Under the pieces are notes generated by a model. That model saw only the letters and a program-made list of their open reading frames with translations, did no database searches and was not told where the DNA came from. From Mammaliicoccus vitulinus (GTDB lineage Bacteria; Bacillota; Bacilli; Staphylococcales; Staphylococcaceae): a stretch of 64,000 bases of DNA. Below, one piece after another: positions 11,369 through 22,215 of the stretch. The first letter of the stretch is position 1, and every line of letters begins with the position of its first letter. The translations under genes were made by a program, and so were the position numbers. The stretch spans positions 2,077,069 to 2,141,068 of the forward strand of contig NZ_CP118974.1 in the NCBI RefSeq assembly GCF_029024305.1, written 5' to 3'.

Positions 11369-11851
11369 TCACCGCCTTTTTTTAAGTTGCATTGGATTAC
11401 CGAATGCCATCAAACCATCTGGAACATCTTTCGTAACAATTGTCCCGCTAGCGACAGTGGCATTACTCCCTATATTAACGCCTGCTAATATAGTTGCATT
11501 AGCACCAATTAATACATTATCTCCAATATTTACATGCCCAATTCTATATTCATCTACTAAATATTCATGACATAGAATGGTTGCATTATATCCTATAACA
11601 CAATTTTTACCGATTGATATAAGCTCTGGAAACATGATATCCGGCGTAGCCTTAAATGCAAAAGCTGTTTCGTTACCGATTTTCATATTTAATCCTTTTC
11701 TATATATGAAATGTTTCCATTTAACACTCGGCATATATCTACTAATTTCAATGATAATAACATTTTTAAACACTTTTATAAAATGTATTGTTTCATACAT
11801 TTTCCATAATGGGTTTGCCCCAGATACTTTTTTAGTTTTTAATGCCCTCAC
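11369..11851 (-). CDS. Hexapeptide-repeat acyltransferase
   Basis: About 160 aa. The C-terminal 100 residues form left-handed beta-helix hexapeptide repeats (IGKNCVIGYNATI, IGDNVLIGANATILAGVNIGSNATVASGTIVTKDVP) typical of O-acetyl- or CoA-dependent acyltransferases; the end FGNPMQL is also characteristic. I prefer the GTG at 11851, 20 bases past the lgt stop, because a start at 11896 would overlap lgt; the ribosome site there is weak. Substrate unknown; adjacency to lgt suggests an envelope or sugar acceptor but does not prove it. Confidence 0.8.
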   Translation of the reverse strand: MRALKTKKVSGANPLWKMYETIHFIKVFKNVIIIEISRYMPSVKWKHFIYRKGLNMKIGNETAFAFKATPDIMFPELISIGKNCVIGYNATILCHEYLVDEYRIGHVNIGDNVLIGANATILAGVNIGSNATVASGTIVTKDVPDGLMAFGNPMQLKKRR

Positions 11852-11870
11852 ATAAACACTTCTTTCAACT

Positions 11871-12689
11871 TTAGTTATGATAATAACCTGTAACATCTCT
11901 GAATTTTTCCGGATTATAGCGTATTCTTCTATAAATAATACAAGCTATTGAAACAACGATGATAACAATTGAAATCACTTGAGCGATTCTTAAGTTTTCA
12001 GTAAGCATCAAACTATCCGTTCTTAAACCTTCGATATAGAATCTACCAATTGAGTAATAAATTAAATAAGCAAAGAAAGTCTCACCAATTTTCAATTGTG
12101 GACGTATCAATAATAACAAAATAAATCCAATAATGTTCCATAGTGATTCATATAAAAATGTTGGGTGATAATAAATACCGTCAATTTGCATATGATTAAT
12201 AATAAATTCTGGTATATGTAAATTCTCTAGGAAGCTTCTTGATACAGGACCTCCATGCGCTTCTTGATTCATGAAGTTTCCCCATCTTCCGATAGCTTGT
12301 GCCAATATGATACTTGGCGCTACAATATCAACCATTTGGAAAAATGATAAGTTTTTCTTTCTACATATAATAAATCCAGTTAAGAACGCCCCAATTAATC
12401 CACCATGAATCGCAATGCCACCGTTCATAATAAGGGGTATCTCTACTAAATGTTGACTATAATATTGCCACTCAAATGCTACATAATAAATTCGCGCGCA
12501 TATAATTGCCATGACGACACACCAAATAATGAGATCAATGAGCGTATCTTCTTTTATGCCAATTTTTTTAGCTGTTCTTTGTGCGACTAAATATCCTATT
12601 AAGATACCTGAAGCAATGATGATGCCATACCATCGTATTGCTAAAGGTCCTAATTGTATCGCTACTGGGTCAATACCTAACACACCCAT
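11871..12689 (-). CDS. lgt: Prolipoprotein diacylglyceryl transferase
   Basis: Integral membrane enzyme that moves diacylglycerol from phosphatidylglycerol to the lipobox cysteine of preprolipoproteins. 272 aa with about seven membrane helices. The Lgt signature is present as [13 protein letters not shown], along with HGGLIGAF and the C-terminal [12 protein letters not shown]. It overlaps the hprK stop by one base. It serves the lipoproteins encoded elsewhere in this window (SstD, cytochrome c-551, YtkA-like and others). Confidence 0.97.
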   Translation of the reverse strand: MGVLGIDPVAIQLGPLAIRWYGIIIASGILIGYLVAQRTAKKIGIKEDTLIDLIIWCVVMAIICARIYYVAFEWQYYSQHLVEIPLIMNGGIAIHGGLIGAFLTGFIICRKKNLSFFQMVDIVAPSIILAQAIGRWGNFMNQEAHGGPVSRSFLENLHIPEFIINHMQIDGIYYHPTFLYESLWNIIGFILLLLIRPQLKIGETFFAYLIYYSIGRFYIEGLRTDSLMLTENLRIAQVISIVIIVVSIACIIYRRIRYNPEKFRDVTGYYHN

Positions 12690-13621
12690 TATTCATTCTC
12701 CTTACGTGCATTCTTCAAAATTTCTGCATTAAGTCTATTATTAAATTCTTCTGCAGTATTAATACCCATGTTATTTAATCGATAATTCATCGCAGCAACT
12801 TCGATAATAACAGCTAAGTTTCTACCAGGTCTAACAGGTATCGTTTTCTTAGTGATTTTAGAATCTAATATTTTTAAAGTTTCTTCATTTAATCCGACTC
12901 TGTCATAAATTTTTTCTCTATTCCATGTTTCTAAATTTATGTTCAGCTTAATTCTTTTTTCCATCAATATTGAACCTGCACCAAATAAAGCCATAACATT
13001 TATAATGCCTAATCCTCGAATTTCAAGTAAATGTTCTATTATTTTTGGTGCTTTCCCGATTAATTCATTTTTATTAATTTCTTTGATTTCAACATTGTCG
13101 TCTGCTACAAGTCTATGTCCACGTTTTACAAGTTCAAGTGCCGTTTCACTTTTACCTACACCACTATCACCTGTAATCAGAACACCAACACCATACACAT
13201 CTACTAGTACACCATGTAATGAAGTTTCAGGTGCTAATTCTCTTTCAAGATATCCTGTTACTTGTCCCATTAATTTCGTGGTAGAAGACTCACTTTTTAA
13301 AAGTGGTGTATTCTCTTTGTTACAACTCTCAATCAGTTCTACTGGTGCATCTAAACCACGTGTAATAATAATTGCTGGCGTTTCAGGTCTACATAATTTC
13401 GCCATTCTGCCTTTCTTTTCTTCGTCCGGCAATAAATTATAAAATGATAATTCAGTCGTACCTAATACTTGAATGCGGTCTGAAGAGTAATGCGAAAAAT
13501 ACCCTGCCATTTCCAAACCAGGGCGTGATAAATCAGTCTCAGTTATTTTACGATGTAGTCCTGCTTTTCCAGCAATGACTTCCATATTAAATTGCTCTAT
13601 TAATTTACTACTTGATATCAT
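12689..13621 (-). CDS. hprK: HPr kinase/phosphorylase
   Basis: Phosphorylates HPr on Ser46 and reverses it, setting carbon catabolite repression through CcpA. 310 aa from the ATG at 13621, chosen because GAGGTG lies six bases upstream and 310 is the usual staphylococcal length. Walker A GDSGVGKS at 151-158, catalytic-site His136 in LHGVLVD, and the family signature [11 protein letters not shown] near 200. First gene of the hprK-lgt-acyltransferase-TPR cluster. Confidence 0.97.
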   Translation of the reverse strand: MISSSKLIEQFNMEVIAGKAGLHRKITETDLSRPGLEMAGYFSHYSSDRIQVLGTTELSFYNLLPDEEKKGRMAKLCRPETPAIIITRGLDAPVELIESCNKENTPLLKSESSTTKLMGQVTGYLERELAPETSLHGVLVDVYGVGVLITGDSGVGKSETALELVKRGHRLVADDNVEIKEINKNELIGKAPKIIEHLLEIRGLGIINVMALFGAGSILMEKRIKLNINLETWNREKIYDRVGLNEETLKILDSKITKKTIPVRPGRNLAVIIEVAAMNYRLNNMGINTAEEFNNRLNAEILKNARKENE

Positions 13622-13745
13622 AGGGTTCACCTCTAGGTTAATATATGTTAATTCTAATGAACTTTAACCATAACTGCAATCATTATAAATATTAGATCGA
13701 TATCTTTAAAATATAAAAGAAGTTGGGATTTTTTATAAAACCATG

Positions 13746-13840
13746 CGATTTTGTTCGTGCATGCTTGCCTAGGGTATGATTCGAGCCTGTAGTCGCGCGC
13801 GGCATACTTTTCCCCCGGGCGTCAGCACTTCACAAAATCG
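13746..13840. repeat. GC-rich palindromic intergenic element, copy B
   Basis: About 95 bp with ends CGATTTTGT and ACAAAATCG (9-bp perfect inverted repeat). The interior is GC-rich and self-complementary: GTGCATGCTTGCC against GGGCGTCAGCAC, with CGAGCCTGTAGTC in the middle. Same family and orientation as the copy at 53.35 kb, opposite to that at 23.04 kb. Non-coding. Confidence 0.85.
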
Positions 13841-13897
13841 TGAGGAATATTCATTTTACTTATATTTTTTTCATTTGTTCTTTTAAGAACATGATAA

Positions 13898-14216
13898 ATG
13901 TTGCAAGACTAACCAAACAAGCAACATAGAACGTCCGAATGTTGCAAGACTACCTAAACAAGCAACATAGAACGTCTGTATGTTGCAAGACTGACTAAAC
14001 AAGCAACATAGAACGCCTCTATGTTGCAAGACTAACCAAACAAGCAACATAGAACGCCTCTATGTTGCAAGACTGATCAAACTAGCGACATAGAACGTCC
14101 GAATGTTGCAAGACTACCTAAACAAGCAACATAGAACGTCCGAATGTTGCAAGACTGACCAAACTAGCGACATAGAACGTCTGTATGTTGCAAGACTTAC
14201 TAAACAAGCTACATTC
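13898..14216. repeat. Tandem array of eight 41-bp hairpin units
   Basis: Units begin at 13898, 13939, 13980, 14021, 14062, 14103, 14144 and 14185, exactly 41 bp apart; the last is degenerate at its end. Each has ATGTTGC and GCAACAT as a 7-bp inverted pair around AAGACTNNCNAAACAA, then AGAACGYC. Units 5 and 7 read GCGACAT, which still pairs as RNA through one G-U. Preceded by TGTTCTTTTAAGAACA. Single copies occur at about 22.95 and 53.29 kb. The 13.63-14.36 kb gap holds only this array, the palindromic element, the terminator and the boundary motif. Confidence 0.92.
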
Positions 14217-14282
14217 AGACCCCGACCTCTCTCACCAACCTTATCCAATTACAAAATCGTTACAAATATCTAATTTCATATA

Positions 14283-14328
14283 AAAAAGAGCAGAAATTCA
14301 ATTTTAAAAATGAATTTCTGCTCTTTTT
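14283..14328 (-). terminator. Terminator after the SHOCT-like gene
   Basis: AAAAAGAGCAGAAATTCA and TGAATTTCTGCTCTTTTT form an 18-bp perfect stem around a 10-base loop. Nearly the same sequence recurs as the 46-bp palindrome at 36.9 kb. Followed at 14337-14353 by AGGACATTTATGTCCC, a short palindromic motif also found beside other terminators here. Confidence 0.88.
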
Positions 14329-14364
14329 AAGTTTTCAGGACATTTATGTCCCAACCTCAATTAA

Positions 14365-14691
14365 TTATATACCTTTATTTTGGTCGTTATTTTTGTTAAA
14401 AGATCTAATGATATTTCTTAAAGATTCATCTAATTGTTGAATTGGGTCATGCTCTGATCTTTCTCTATCATTAAACTGTTTCTCAAATTCAGATTTACCT
14501 GATTTAGCAGTTGTTTTAACTTTACCTAATAAGTCTTCAAATAATTGTTCTACATTTTCTTTTGACTTATTTGTGAATGCTGACGTTGATTTTGGATTAT
14601 TTGAAGTTGCTTCAAGTAATTTTACAGCTTCTTCTACTGTGATTTTACCGCTTTCGATAAGTTCTAATATCTTTAATTGTACTTCGTTCAT
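14365..14691 (-). CDS. SHOCT-like small cytosolic protein
   Basis: 108 aa, no membrane segment. Residues 1-32 (NEVQLKILELIESGKITVEEAVKLLEAT) match the short two-helix SHOCT-like module found at the N-terminus of YvlB-type bacterial proteins, often seen in oligomerising or membrane-associated proteins. The remainder is polar and probably disordered (ERSEHDPIQQLDESLRNIIRSFNKNNDQ). ATG follows GGGAGGGAACA. It lies 16 bases downstream of uvrA and so is likely transcribed with it. Function unknown. Confidence 0.8.
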   Translation of the reverse strand: MNEVQLKILELIESGKITVEEAVKLLEATSNNPKSTSAFTNKSKENVEQLFEDLLGKVKTTAKSGKSEFEKQFNDRERSEHDPIQQLDESLRNIIRSFNKNNDQNKGI

Positions 14692-14707
14692 ATTGTTCCC
14701 TCCCGGA

Positions 14708-17542
14708 TTATGTTCGATCTCTTTCCAAGATCGGTTTTAAATATTTACCAGTATAAGATGCGTCTACTTTCACTATATCTTCTGGAGTACCGGTTGCAAT
14801 AATTTCTCCACCACCGTCTCCACCTTCAGGACCTAAGTCTATGATATAGTCAGCTGTTTTAATGACATCTAAATTATGTTCTATAATAATGACAGAGTCA
14901 CCATTTTCAACAAGTCTATTCAATACACTTAACAAGCGTTTAATATCATCTACATGCAATCCAGTTGTTGGTTCATCTAGAATGTATAACGACTTACCGT
15001 TAGAGCGTCTATGAAGCTCTGATGCAAGTTTGACACGTTGTGCTTCACCACCTGATAAAGTTGTAGCTGGTTGTCCTAGTTTTACATAACCTAGTCCAAC
15101 ATCAACGATTGTTTTTAATTTTCTATTTATCTTCGGCAAACTTTCAAAAAAGTGATAAGCATCTTCTACAGTCATTTCTAACACATCAGAAATACTTTTA
15201 CCTTTGTAAGTTACTTCTAATGTTTCTCTATTATACCTTTTTCCATCGCAAACTTCACACGGAACGTATACATCAGGTAGAAAATGCATTTCAATTTTAA
15301 TGATTCCGTCTCCTTTACATGCTTCACAACGGCCACCTTTAACATTAAAACTAAATCTACCTTTTTGATAACCTCTTACTTTGGCTTCATTAGTTTGACT
15401 AAATACATCTCTTATATCGTCAAACACACCTGTATATGTTGCTGGGTTAGATCGTGGTGTTCTACCAATTGGAGATTGGTCAATATCTATAATTTTCTCT
15501 ATTTCATTAACACCTTTAATAGATTTATGAGCACCTGGTTTAGTTTTCGTATTGTACAATTGCTTTTGTAATCCTTTATATAACACTTCATTAACTAAAG
15601 AACTTTTACCTGAACCCGAAACGCCCGTTACACATGTCATAACTGACAATGGAAAGTCTACATCAACATCTTTCAAGTTATTACTCGTTGCGCCTTTAAC
15701 AGATATTTTTCGTTTCGTTATTTTTCTGCGCTTTGATGGTACGTATACTTTTTCTTTGCCGCTTAAATATCGACCCGTTAATGAGTTTTCATTTTGCATA
15801 ACTTCTTCAGGTGTACCACTAGCTACAACCTCTCCTCCATGAACACCCGCTTTTGGTCCGATATCCACTAAGTAGTCTGCAGCTTTCATTGTATCTTCAT
15901 CGTGTTCAACAACTATTAAAGTATTTCCCATATCTCTCATAGATTTCAAAGTGTTGATTAATCGTTCATTATCTCTTTGATGAAGACCGATAGAAGGTTC
16001 ATCTAATACATATAGAACACCTGATAATCTCGAACCAATTTGTGTCGCCAATCTAATACGTTGCGCTTCACCACCAGATAAAGTTCCTGAAGCTCGATTC
16101 AGCGTTAAATATTCTAAACCAACATTGTTTAAGAATGAAAGTCTCTCGTGTATTTCTTTTAAAATAAGTTTAGCAATTTTTCTTTCAGTTTCATCTAAAT
16201 TTAAATGATCGAAGTGTTCAATCGCATTATAAATTGAGTATCTCACAACTTCACCAATGTGCTGTCCATCAATTTTAACTGACAACACTTTTTCATTTAA
16301 ACGGTATCCATCACACGTTTCACATGTTTTTTCGACCATGTATTTTTGCATAACTTCTCTAACGTACTCAGATGGTGAATCATGATAACGTCGTTCAATG
16401 TTATTTAATACACCTTCAAACGCCATCGTTCTTTTACGTTTCGTTTTAACGCCATAATCTTGATTAAATTCAAACTCAATTTCATCTTCATGTCCACGTA
16501 ATACAATATTCTTTTCTTTTTTTGTTAATTTATTAAATGGTTTATCCATATCAATTTTAAAATGTTCACAAGCTTGTTTTAATAAAGTTGGATAATAATT
16601 TGAACTGATTGGTTGCCAAGGTAAAATAGCACCATCATTTAAACTTAATGTTTTATCTGGTACAACTAAATCAACATCAACAGTTAATTTCATGCCGAGA
16701 CCATCACAAGATGGACATGCGCCAAATGGGCTATTAAATGAAAACATTCTAGGTTCTAATTGATCAACTGAAAACCCACAAATAGGACAAGCATGATGTT
16801 CAGAAAATTTAATTTCATCACCATCAATAATATCCGCTACAGCATTACCTTCAGCTAATTCCAAAGCTGTTTGTAACGAATCTGCTAATCTCGCTTCTAT
16901 TCCAGGTTTAATCACAAGTCTATCTATTACAACATCGATTGAGTGGTTTTGATTTTTATTTAAATCTGGTACATCATCCACATCTAAAATATCGCCATCA
17001 ACTTTTAATCTTGCATAACCTTTTTTAGCGATATCTTCGATTAATTTTTTATGCGTGCCTTTACGTCCAGAAATAATTGGAGACAGAATTTGTAATTTTG
17101 TTCTATCTTCTAATTCCATAACTTGATCGACCATTTGTTGCACAGTTTGTGATTTAATTTCAATACCATGGTTTGGACAAATTGGTCTACCTACTCTTGC
17201 ATATAATAATCTCAAATAATCATAAATTTCTGTAACCGTCGCTACAGTTGATCTAGGATTTTTACTTGTTGTCTTTTGATCTATTGATATCGCTGGAGAA
17301 AGGCCTTCAATTAAATCTACATCTGGTTTATCCATTTGACCTAAAAATTGTCTAGCATATGCACTTAATGATTCAACATATCGTCTTTGACCTTCAGCAT
17401 AAATTGTATCAAACGCTAATGATGATTTCCCTGATCCTGATAAACCTGTCATCACAACAAGTTGATCTTTTGGTATTTCTATATCTATATCTTTTAAATT
17501 ATGTGCTCTTGCACCTTTTACGATGATGGATTTGTTTTTCAT
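14708..17542 (-). CDS. uvrA: Excinuclease ABC subunit A
   Basis: Damage-recognition ATPase of nucleotide excision repair; works as a dimer with UvrB. 944 aa with two ABC modules: Walker A GLSGSGKS near residue 32 and GVSGSGKSS near 645, each with an LSGGEAQR signature. Zinc motifs are CPICGF...CPSCDG and CEACKGDG...[10 protein letters not shown] place the start at ATG 17542 because AGAAAGG, which is the end of uvrB, is correctly spaced; a GTG three codons earlier overlaps the uvrB stop. Same transcript as uvrB, so SOS control is expected. Confidence 0.97.
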   Translation of the reverse strand: MKNKSIIVKGARAHNLKDIDIEIPKDQLVVMTGLSGSGKSSLAFDTIYAEGQRRYVESLSAYARQFLGQMDKPDVDLIEGLSPAISIDQKTTSKNPRSTVATVTEIYDYLRLLYARVGRPICPNHGIEIKSQTVQQMVDQVMELEDRTKLQILSPIISGRKGTHKKLIEDIAKKGYARLKVDGDILDVDDVPDLNKNQNHSIDVVIDRLVIKPGIEARLADSLQTALELAEGNAVADIIDGDEIKFSEHHACPICGFSVDQLEPRMFSFNSPFGACPSCDGLGMKLTVDVDLVVPDKTLSLNDGAILPWQPISSNYYPTLLKQACEHFKIDMDKPFNKLTKKEKNIVLRGHEDEIEFEFNQDYGVKTKRKRTMAFEGVLNNIERRYHDSPSEYVREVMQKYMVEKTCETCDGYRLNEKVLSVKIDGQHIGEVVRYSIYNAIEHFDHLNLDETERKIAKLILKEIHERLSFLNNVGLEYLTLNRASGTLSGGEAQRIRLATQIGSRLSGVLYVLDEPSIGLHQRDNERLINTLKSMRDMGNTLIVVEHDEDTMKAADYLVDIGPKAGVHGGEVVASGTPEEVMQNENSLTGRYLSGKEKVYVPSKRRKITKRKISVKGATSNNLKDVDVDFPLSVMTCVTGVSGSGKSSLVNEVLYKGLQKQLYNTKTKPGAHKSIKGVNEIEKIIDIDQSPIGRTPRSNPATYTGVFDDIRDVFSQTNEAKVRGYQKGRFSFNVKGGRCEACKGDGIIKIEMHFLPDVYVPCEVCDGKRYNRETLEVTYKGKSISDVLEMTVEDAYHFFESLPKINRKLKTIVDVGLGYVKLGQPATTLSGGEAQRVKLASELHRRSNGKSLYILDEPTTGLHVDDIKRLLSVLNRLVENGDSVIIIEHNLDVIKTADYIIDLGPEGGDGGGEIIATGTPEDIVKVDASYTGKYLKPILERDRT

Positions 17543-17547
17543 CTCAG

Positions 17548-19530
17548 TCACCTTTCTGCTTTTAGTTCAAATAATATATCTCTTAATTCAGATGCACGCT
17601 CGAAATCTAAATCTTTCGCAGCACCTTTCATTTCTTTTTCTATCCGCTCGATTGTCTTTTCTCTTTCTTTTTTCGTAAGCTTCTTCGGCGCTTTTTTCTT
17701 ATCTTTATCGTTTACTTCATCTGTTTCTACAGTAGCTGATATGACATCTCTAATTTTTTTATTAATTGTTTGTGGTGTAATATTATTTTCTTCGTTATAA
17801 GCTTTTTGGGTTACACGTCTTCTACTTGTTTCATCTATTGCCGTTCTCATAGAATCTGTAATTCTATCTGCATACATAATAACTTTACCTTTATCATTAC
17901 GTGCTGCACGTCCAATCGTTTGGATAAGCGCACGCTCTGACCTTAAGAATCCTTCTTTATCAGCATCTAAAATTGTGACAAGCGATACTTCTGGTATATC
18001 TAAACCTTCACGTAGTAAATTAATACCAACTAATACATCGTAAACGCCCATTCTTAAATCCCTTATAATTTCTATACGTTCTAACGTTTTAATTTCAGAA
18101 TGTAAGTAATTTACTTTAATGCCCGCTTCTTTTAAATAAGTCGTTAAATCTTCACTCATTTTCTTCGTTAATGTAGTGATTAACACACGCTCATTACTTT
18201 CTACTCTTTCGTTAATTTGAGCCATTAAATCATCGATTTGATTTTCACTCGGTCTAACTTCTATTACAGGATCTAATAATCCAGTTGGTCGTATAATTTG
18301 TTCCACCATTTCATCAGTATGTTCAATTTCATACGGACCTGGTGTGGCAGACACATAAACAAGTTGTTTAGTCTTCTTATCAAATTCTTCAAATTTAAGT
18401 GGTCTATTGTCTAAAGCACTTGGTAATCTAAATCCATGTTCAACCAAAACATTTTTTCTAGCTTGGTCACCATTATACATACCTCTTATTTGAGGAATCG
18501 TAACATGTGATTCATCAATCATTACGAGCCAATCATCACCAAAATAATCTAATAACGTATATGGTGTGGAGCCTTTAGGACGTAACGTTAAATGAACTGA
18601 ATAGTTCTCAATTCCCGAACAGAATCCCATTTCTCGCATCATTTCTAAGTCATAATTTGTTCTTTGTTCTAATCTTTGAGCTTCTAATAACTTATTATCT
18701 TTTCTAAGTTCTTCTAAACGTTCTTTAAGCTCTTTCTCAATACGTTCAATAGCTTCTTTCATCTTTTCTTCACGTGTTACGAAGTGAGAAGCTGGATAAA
18801 ATAGAAAATGTTCTCTTTCAGCTATCACTTCACCCGTTAAATAGTTCACTTCTCTAATTCGGTCAATTTCGTCTCCGAAAAATTCAACTCTCACACACAA
18901 TTCATCTCGTGATGCTGGGAAAATTTCAACTACATCGCCTCTTACTCTGAAAGTACCACGTCTAAAATCAATATCATTTCTCGAATATTGGTTGTCGACA
19001 AGCTTTCTTAATAGTTCGTTACGTTCCATTTCCATACCTACACGCGTGCTTACGACTAAGTCTTTATATTCTTCCGGATTACCTAAACCATATATACAAC
19101 TGACACTTGCGATTACAATAACATCATCTCGTTCAAACAATGCACTCGTAGCAGAATGTCGCAGTTTATCTATTTCATCATTAATGGATGCATCTTTTTC
19201 AATAAATGTATCTGTTTGAGGAACATATGCTTCTGGTTGATAATAATCATAATAACTTACAAAATATTCAACTCTGTTTTCAGGAAAATACTCTTTAAAC
19301 TCACTATACAATTGACCTGCTAATGTTTTATTATGCGCAATGATAAGGGTAGGCTTTCCTACTTGTTTAATAACATTACTCATTGTGAACGTTTTACCTG
19401 TTCCTGTTGCACCAAGTAGCGTTTGGTGTCTCTTACCATCCTTTATACCTTTAACGAGAGATTTAATAGCTTCGGGCTGATCTCCTTGAGGTGAATAGTC
19501 TGAATGTATTTTAAAAGGAAAATGTTGCAT
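17548..19530 (-). CDS. uvrB: Excinuclease ABC subunit B
   Basis: DNA helicase-like subunit that verifies damage and loads UvrC. 660 aa. Walker A GATGTGKT at 40-47, the beta-hairpin [12 protein letters not shown] near 95, DESH motif (IDESH) and a C-terminal UVR domain ([17 protein letters not shown]) that contacts UvrC. ATG follows AAGGAGG. A LexA-type box 60 bases upstream and a terminator behind csbA show it starts its own SOS-regulated transcript with uvrA. Confidence 0.97.
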   Translation of the reverse strand: MQHFPFKIHSDYSPQGDQPEAIKSLVKGIKDGKRHQTLLGATGTGKTFTMSNVIKQVGKPTLIIAHNKTLAGQLYSEFKEYFPENRVEYFVSYYDYYQPEAYVPQTDTFIEKDASINDEIDKLRHSATSALFERDDVIVIASVSCIYGLGNPEEYKDLVVSTRVGMEMERNELLRKLVDNQYSRNDIDFRRGTFRVRGDVVEIFPASRDELCVRVEFFGDEIDRIREVNYLTGEVIAEREHFLFYPASHFVTREEKMKEAIERIEKELKERLEELRKDNKLLEAQRLEQRTNYDLEMMREMGFCSGIENYSVHLTLRPKGSTPYTLLDYFGDDWLVMIDESHVTIPQIRGMYNGDQARKNVLVEHGFRLPSALDNRPLKFEEFDKKTKQLVYVSATPGPYEIEHTDEMVEQIIRPTGLLDPVIEVRPSENQIDDLMAQINERVESNERVLITTLTKKMSEDLTTYLKEAGIKVNYLHSEIKTLERIEIIRDLRMGVYDVLVGINLLREGLDIPEVSLVTILDADKEGFLRSERALIQTIGRAARNDKGKVIMYADRITDSMRTAIDETSRRRVTQKAYNEENNITPQTINKKIRDVISATVETDEVNDKDKKKAPKKLTKKEREKTIERIEKEMKGAAKDLDFERASELRDILFELKAER

Positions 19531-19591
19531 AGAAACCTCCTTAAATTCTGTAATATATAAATATATTTTATCAAAAAATCGTAAAAATGAC

Positions 19592-19605
19592 CAAACATTT
19601 GTTCG
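19592..19605 (-). promoter_or_regulatory. LexA (SOS) box of uvrBA
   Basis: Minus strand CGAACAAATGTTTG differs from the firmicute consensus CGAACATATGTTCG at two positions, keeping the CGAAC half intact. It overlaps a plausible -35 (TTGGTC) with TAAAAT 18 bp downstream, and lies 62 bases before the uvrB ATG. Confidence 0.75.
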
Positions 19606-19626
19606 TTTTATGACTTTTTAAATACA

Positions 19627-19661
19627 AATAAGAGGAAAAATCATAATGATTTATCCTCTTA
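19627..19661 (-). terminator. csbA terminator
   Basis: ATAAGAGGA and TCCTCTTAT form a 9-bp stem with internal ATCAT/ATGAT pairing, immediately after the csbA stop. T-richness is modest on the minus strand. Confidence 0.65.
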
Positions 19662-19662
19662 T

Positions 19663-19893
19663 CTATCTTGATTCAATTTTATCTACTTTAAGGGTGTCCA
19701 CTATATAATATCCGACCACTAAACTGACAACATCTAGCATAATGATAACTTCATTATTAAAAAAGCCTTTATATACTGAAACGCCAATTATAATACTGGA
19801 TACGAGTAAGCCTACCCATTTGTTTTGAGCAATTTGCGTGAAAATAATAACCATTAAACAAGGGAGAAACAAAGCAAGAATCGGCCAAATCAT
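19663..19893 (-). CDS. csbA: CsbA family membrane protein
   Basis: 76-aa protein with two to three hydrophobic segments (about 3-20, 26-44, 51-68) and the LDVVSLVVGYY motif that aligns with Bacillus CsbA, a SigB-controlled protein encoded upstream of uvrB there as well. The molecular role is unknown. ATG follows AAAAAGGAG. It begins 8 bases after the HD hydrolase stop, so it is likely the last gene of that unit. Confidence 0.85.
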   Translation of the reverse strand: MIWPILALFLPCLMVIIFTQIAQNKWVGLLVSSIIIGVSVYKGFFNNEVIIMLDVVSLVVGYYIVDTLKVDKIESR

Positions 19894-19901
19894 TCAACTC
19901 A

Positions 19902-20552
19902 CTAACTCCTTTTTGTTTCACGTTTCTCAAGAATCGTCATTGTTATTTCTCTTAATTCCGAACGTGGAATAAATTTTTCTTGCAACATATCAGGAATAAT
20001 ATGCTGTATAAAATCTTGTACAGATGACAAATGATCAAATTGCATAATCGTTTCTAATGAACTTTCATATATTTCAAAGAATAAAGGTTCTGGATTTCTT
20101 TTTTGTATTTCACCAAAAGATTCATAAAGCAGATCAATTTTGTCTGCAACACTAAGTATTTGTCCTTCTATACTATCATCTTTGCCTTCTTGCAGTCTAT
20201 GTCTATATATGTCTTGATACTGCTCTGGAAATTCTTCTGTTATAAATTTATCTATCATTTCTTCTTCAACTTGAGAGAATAGTTTTTTGATTTCATAAGA
20301 GGCATATTTAACAGGTGTTTTAATATCTCCAGTGAATATTTCAGGATAGTCATGATTCAACGCTTTTTCGTAAACAAGTTTCCAGTCTATTTCTTGACCA
20401 TTTTGTTCTTCAACTGTTGCTAAATATTGCGCAATTTTTGTTACTTTAAAAGAGTGCGCTGCAACGTTATGATCTTGATATTTAAATTTTCCTGGACATC
20501 TTACTAATTTTTCTAAATCAGATAAACTTTTAAAATATTGATGTACCCCCAT
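19902..20552 (-). CDS. HD-domain hydrolase (YfbR-like)
   Basis: 216 aa. Metal-binding HD residues are visible: His33 (AAHS), His67-Asp68 (LNHDYPE) and a later Asp in SVADKIDLL. This arrangement is that of the YfbR group, which includes deoxyribonucleoside 5'-monophosphatases, so a nucleotidase is the best guess rather than a cyclic-dinucleotide enzyme. The ATG shares its sequence with the end of the upstream gene (TAATG), indicating translational coupling to the thioredoxin-like gene. Confidence 0.83.
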   Translation of the reverse strand: MGVHQYFKSLSDLEKLVRCPGKFKYQDHNVAAHSFKVTKIAQYLATVEEQNGQEIDWKLVYEKALNHDYPEIFTGDIKTPVKYASYEIKKLFSQVEEEMIDKFITEEFPEQYQDIYRHRLQEGKDDSIEGQILSVADKIDLLYESFGEIQKRNPEPLFFEIYESSLETIMQFDHLSSVQDFIQHIIPDMLQEKFIPRSELREITMTILEKRETKRS

Positions 20553-21127
20553 TAATTCTCCTCCTTAACTTGTGTAACTAAGTTGTTCAGTGTCTTTTCA
20601 GATAATTCACCTAAATACACTTTTTTTATTTCGCCATTTTTGTCTACAAATAATGTTGTAGGAATATTGTAAGTTTTAAACTTTTTAAGAAAATCATCTT
20701 GTGCAACGTAAATGCTATAATTCACATTAACGTCATGAATTAATTGTTCAGCTGGTTTACGTTTATCTTTAACGTTTAAACCAACTAACTCGACACCATT
20801 TTCTTTGTTTTTTGCATATTTTACAAGTTCAGGCATTTCTCGTTTGCAAGGATCACACCAAGAAGCGAACAAATTAATAACTGTTATATCATTTTTAGAC
20901 GTAACTTCTTGTAAATTTGTAGATTCTTCGGTCGCAAACGTCTTAACGGTTTCATCATTTACATTTAATCCTGTAGCAGGATGACTATTTTGAAATGATT
21001 GCTTTCCTTGTTGTTCTTTAAATTGATCTTTAGTTTGAAACTTATTAATATCTATTACTTTATATACACTAAAACCAACTATGCTTATTAAAAATAGTAC
21101 TAATATGATTTTTAACCCTTTTTTCAT
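20552..21127 (-). CDS. Membrane-anchored thiol-disulfide oxidoreductase (ResA/TlpA-like)
   Basis: 191 aa. One N-terminal helix (about 5-22) anchors a thioredoxin fold on the outer face. The redox centre is Cys91-x-x-Cys94 in FASWCDPCKRE, and IPTTLFVD is the cis-proline loop. Such proteins reduce secreted thiols, for example apocytochrome c before haem attachment. A c-type cytochrome gene lies 1.4 kb away, which fits, but several other roles are possible. First gene of the unit with the HD hydrolase and csbA. Confidence 0.85.
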   Translation of the reverse strand: MKKGLKIILVLFLISIVGFSVYKVIDINKFQTKDQFKEQQGKQSFQNSHPATGLNVNDETVKTFATEESTNLQEVTSKNDITVINLFASWCDPCKREMPELVKYAKNKENGVELVGLNVKDKRKPAEQLIHDVNVNYSIYVAQDDFLKKFKTYNIPTTLFVDKNGEIKKVYLGELSEKTLNNLVTQVKEEN

Positions 21128-21178
21128 GTTTTCAAACCTCTATACACTCATTTACGTTTATTATATCAACTATAGAAA

Positions 21179-21232
21179 TAAAAAAAAGCAAATAGTTAAA
21201 ATTCTTACTTAGAATTAACTACTTGCTTACTT
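21179..21232 (-). terminator. Terminator of the LysM-CHAP gene
   Basis: GCAAATAGTTAAAATTC faces GAATTAACTACTTGC, an imperfect 14-bp stem with a seven-base loop. The minus strand then runs into TTTTTTT. Confidence 0.75.
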
Positions 21233-21248
21233 GTTTGTTTATTAAAAA

Positions 21249-22127
21249 CTAGTGAATATAATTATATGCTCCTGCTGCTGATGCTGAAATCGTACGTGAT
21301 GAAACAACACCAACACCTTGATAATTCATTTCAGAAACTTGAATTGATCCATCAGAGTTTACTCTATCAACATATGCTACATGACCATATCCGCCAGCAG
21401 TTGATTGTAAAATAGCACCTGCAGATGGGCTATTATTTACTGTGTAACCTGATTGAGCTGCTGCATTAGCCCAGTTATTAGCATTCCCCCAAGTATTTCC
21501 GATATCTGGACGTTTGCTAAATGCATAATAAGTACATTGACCTGAAGTATATAAATTATTGCCACCACCTGAAGATGGTCTGCTATATGAAACAGGTGCT
21601 GAATATTGAGATTCGCTATTTGAATTAAAACTTGGCACATCATATGCTTGTGTATTTTCATTATTATATGCATAACCATTTGAAGTTTGTGCATATGCAG
21701 TTCTCTTTAAATCTTCTTGTGCTGGTGATGCTGGTGCATTAACTGTTAAGCTTGTCGGCTCAGCCGTTATTTCTGATGGTTCTTCAGCTACAGTTAATTT
21801 GTCTCCTACAATAATTAAATCAGAAGATAAGTTATTCCATTCTTTTAATTCTGAAACTGTTATATCAAATTTTTCTGCTATTTTGTAAAGCGTGTCGCCT
21901 TCTTGAATTGTATATATATCGTCTTTTAATACTTTTAAATTTTGTCCAACTGTAACGTTGTCGATGTTGTTTAATGATTTAAGTTCTGAAATTGAAGTCC
22001 CGTATTCTTGTGCGATTGTTTCCAAAGTTTGTCCGTCTTTAACTTTAATATCTGCTGCGAATGCAGAAGTGCTTGATAATGTAGTTAAAGCTGTGACAGA
22101 TGCTAAAGTAATGAATGTCTTCTTCAT
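21249..22127 (-). CDS. Secreted LysM-CHAP cell-wall hydrolase
   Basis: 292 aa. Signal peptide 1-24 ending SAFA. LysM repeats at about 26-68 and 71-114 bind peptidoglycan. A Ser/Asn-rich linker follows, then a CHAP domain (188-292) with catalytic Cys198 (GQCTYYAF) and His249 (YGHVAYV), giving an amidase or endopeptidase similar to Sle1/Aaa and SsaA-type proteins. The ATG at 22127 is preceded by GGGAGG; a TTG six codons upstream overlaps that site and is rejected. It probably helps daughter-cell separation. An 11-bp inverted repeat lies in the upstream region. Confidence 0.9.
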   Translation of the reverse strand: MKKTFITLASVTALTTLSSTSAFAADIKVKDGQTLETIAQEYGTSISELKSLNNIDNVTVGQNLKVLKDDIYTIQEGDTLYKIAEKFDITVSELKEWNNLSSDLIIVGDKLTVAEEPSEITAEPTSLTVNAPASPAQEDLKRTAYAQTSNGYAYNNENTQAYDVPSFNSNSESQYSAPVSYSRPSSGGGNNLYTSGQCTYYAFSKRPDIGNTWGNANNWANAAAQSGYTVNNSPSAGAILQSTAGGYGHVAYVDRVNSDGSIQVSEMNYQGVGVVSSRTISASAAGAYNYIH

Positions 22128-22215
22128 GATGACATATCCTCCCAAGGTTTATATGTTTTTATTTATATTTTTATTTTATAGGGTACTCCCCAACTAATAC
22201 TGGAAATAATATATC

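Noticed and set aside
13898-14216. CRISPR-like regular spacing of the 41-bp array
   Set aside because: The entire 41-bp unit is repeated with small changes; there are no unique spacers, and no cas genes are in the window.
17542-17551. GTG start of uvrA at 17551
   Set aside because: The GTG overlaps the uvrB stop and the ribosome site; the ATG at 17542 is properly spaced.
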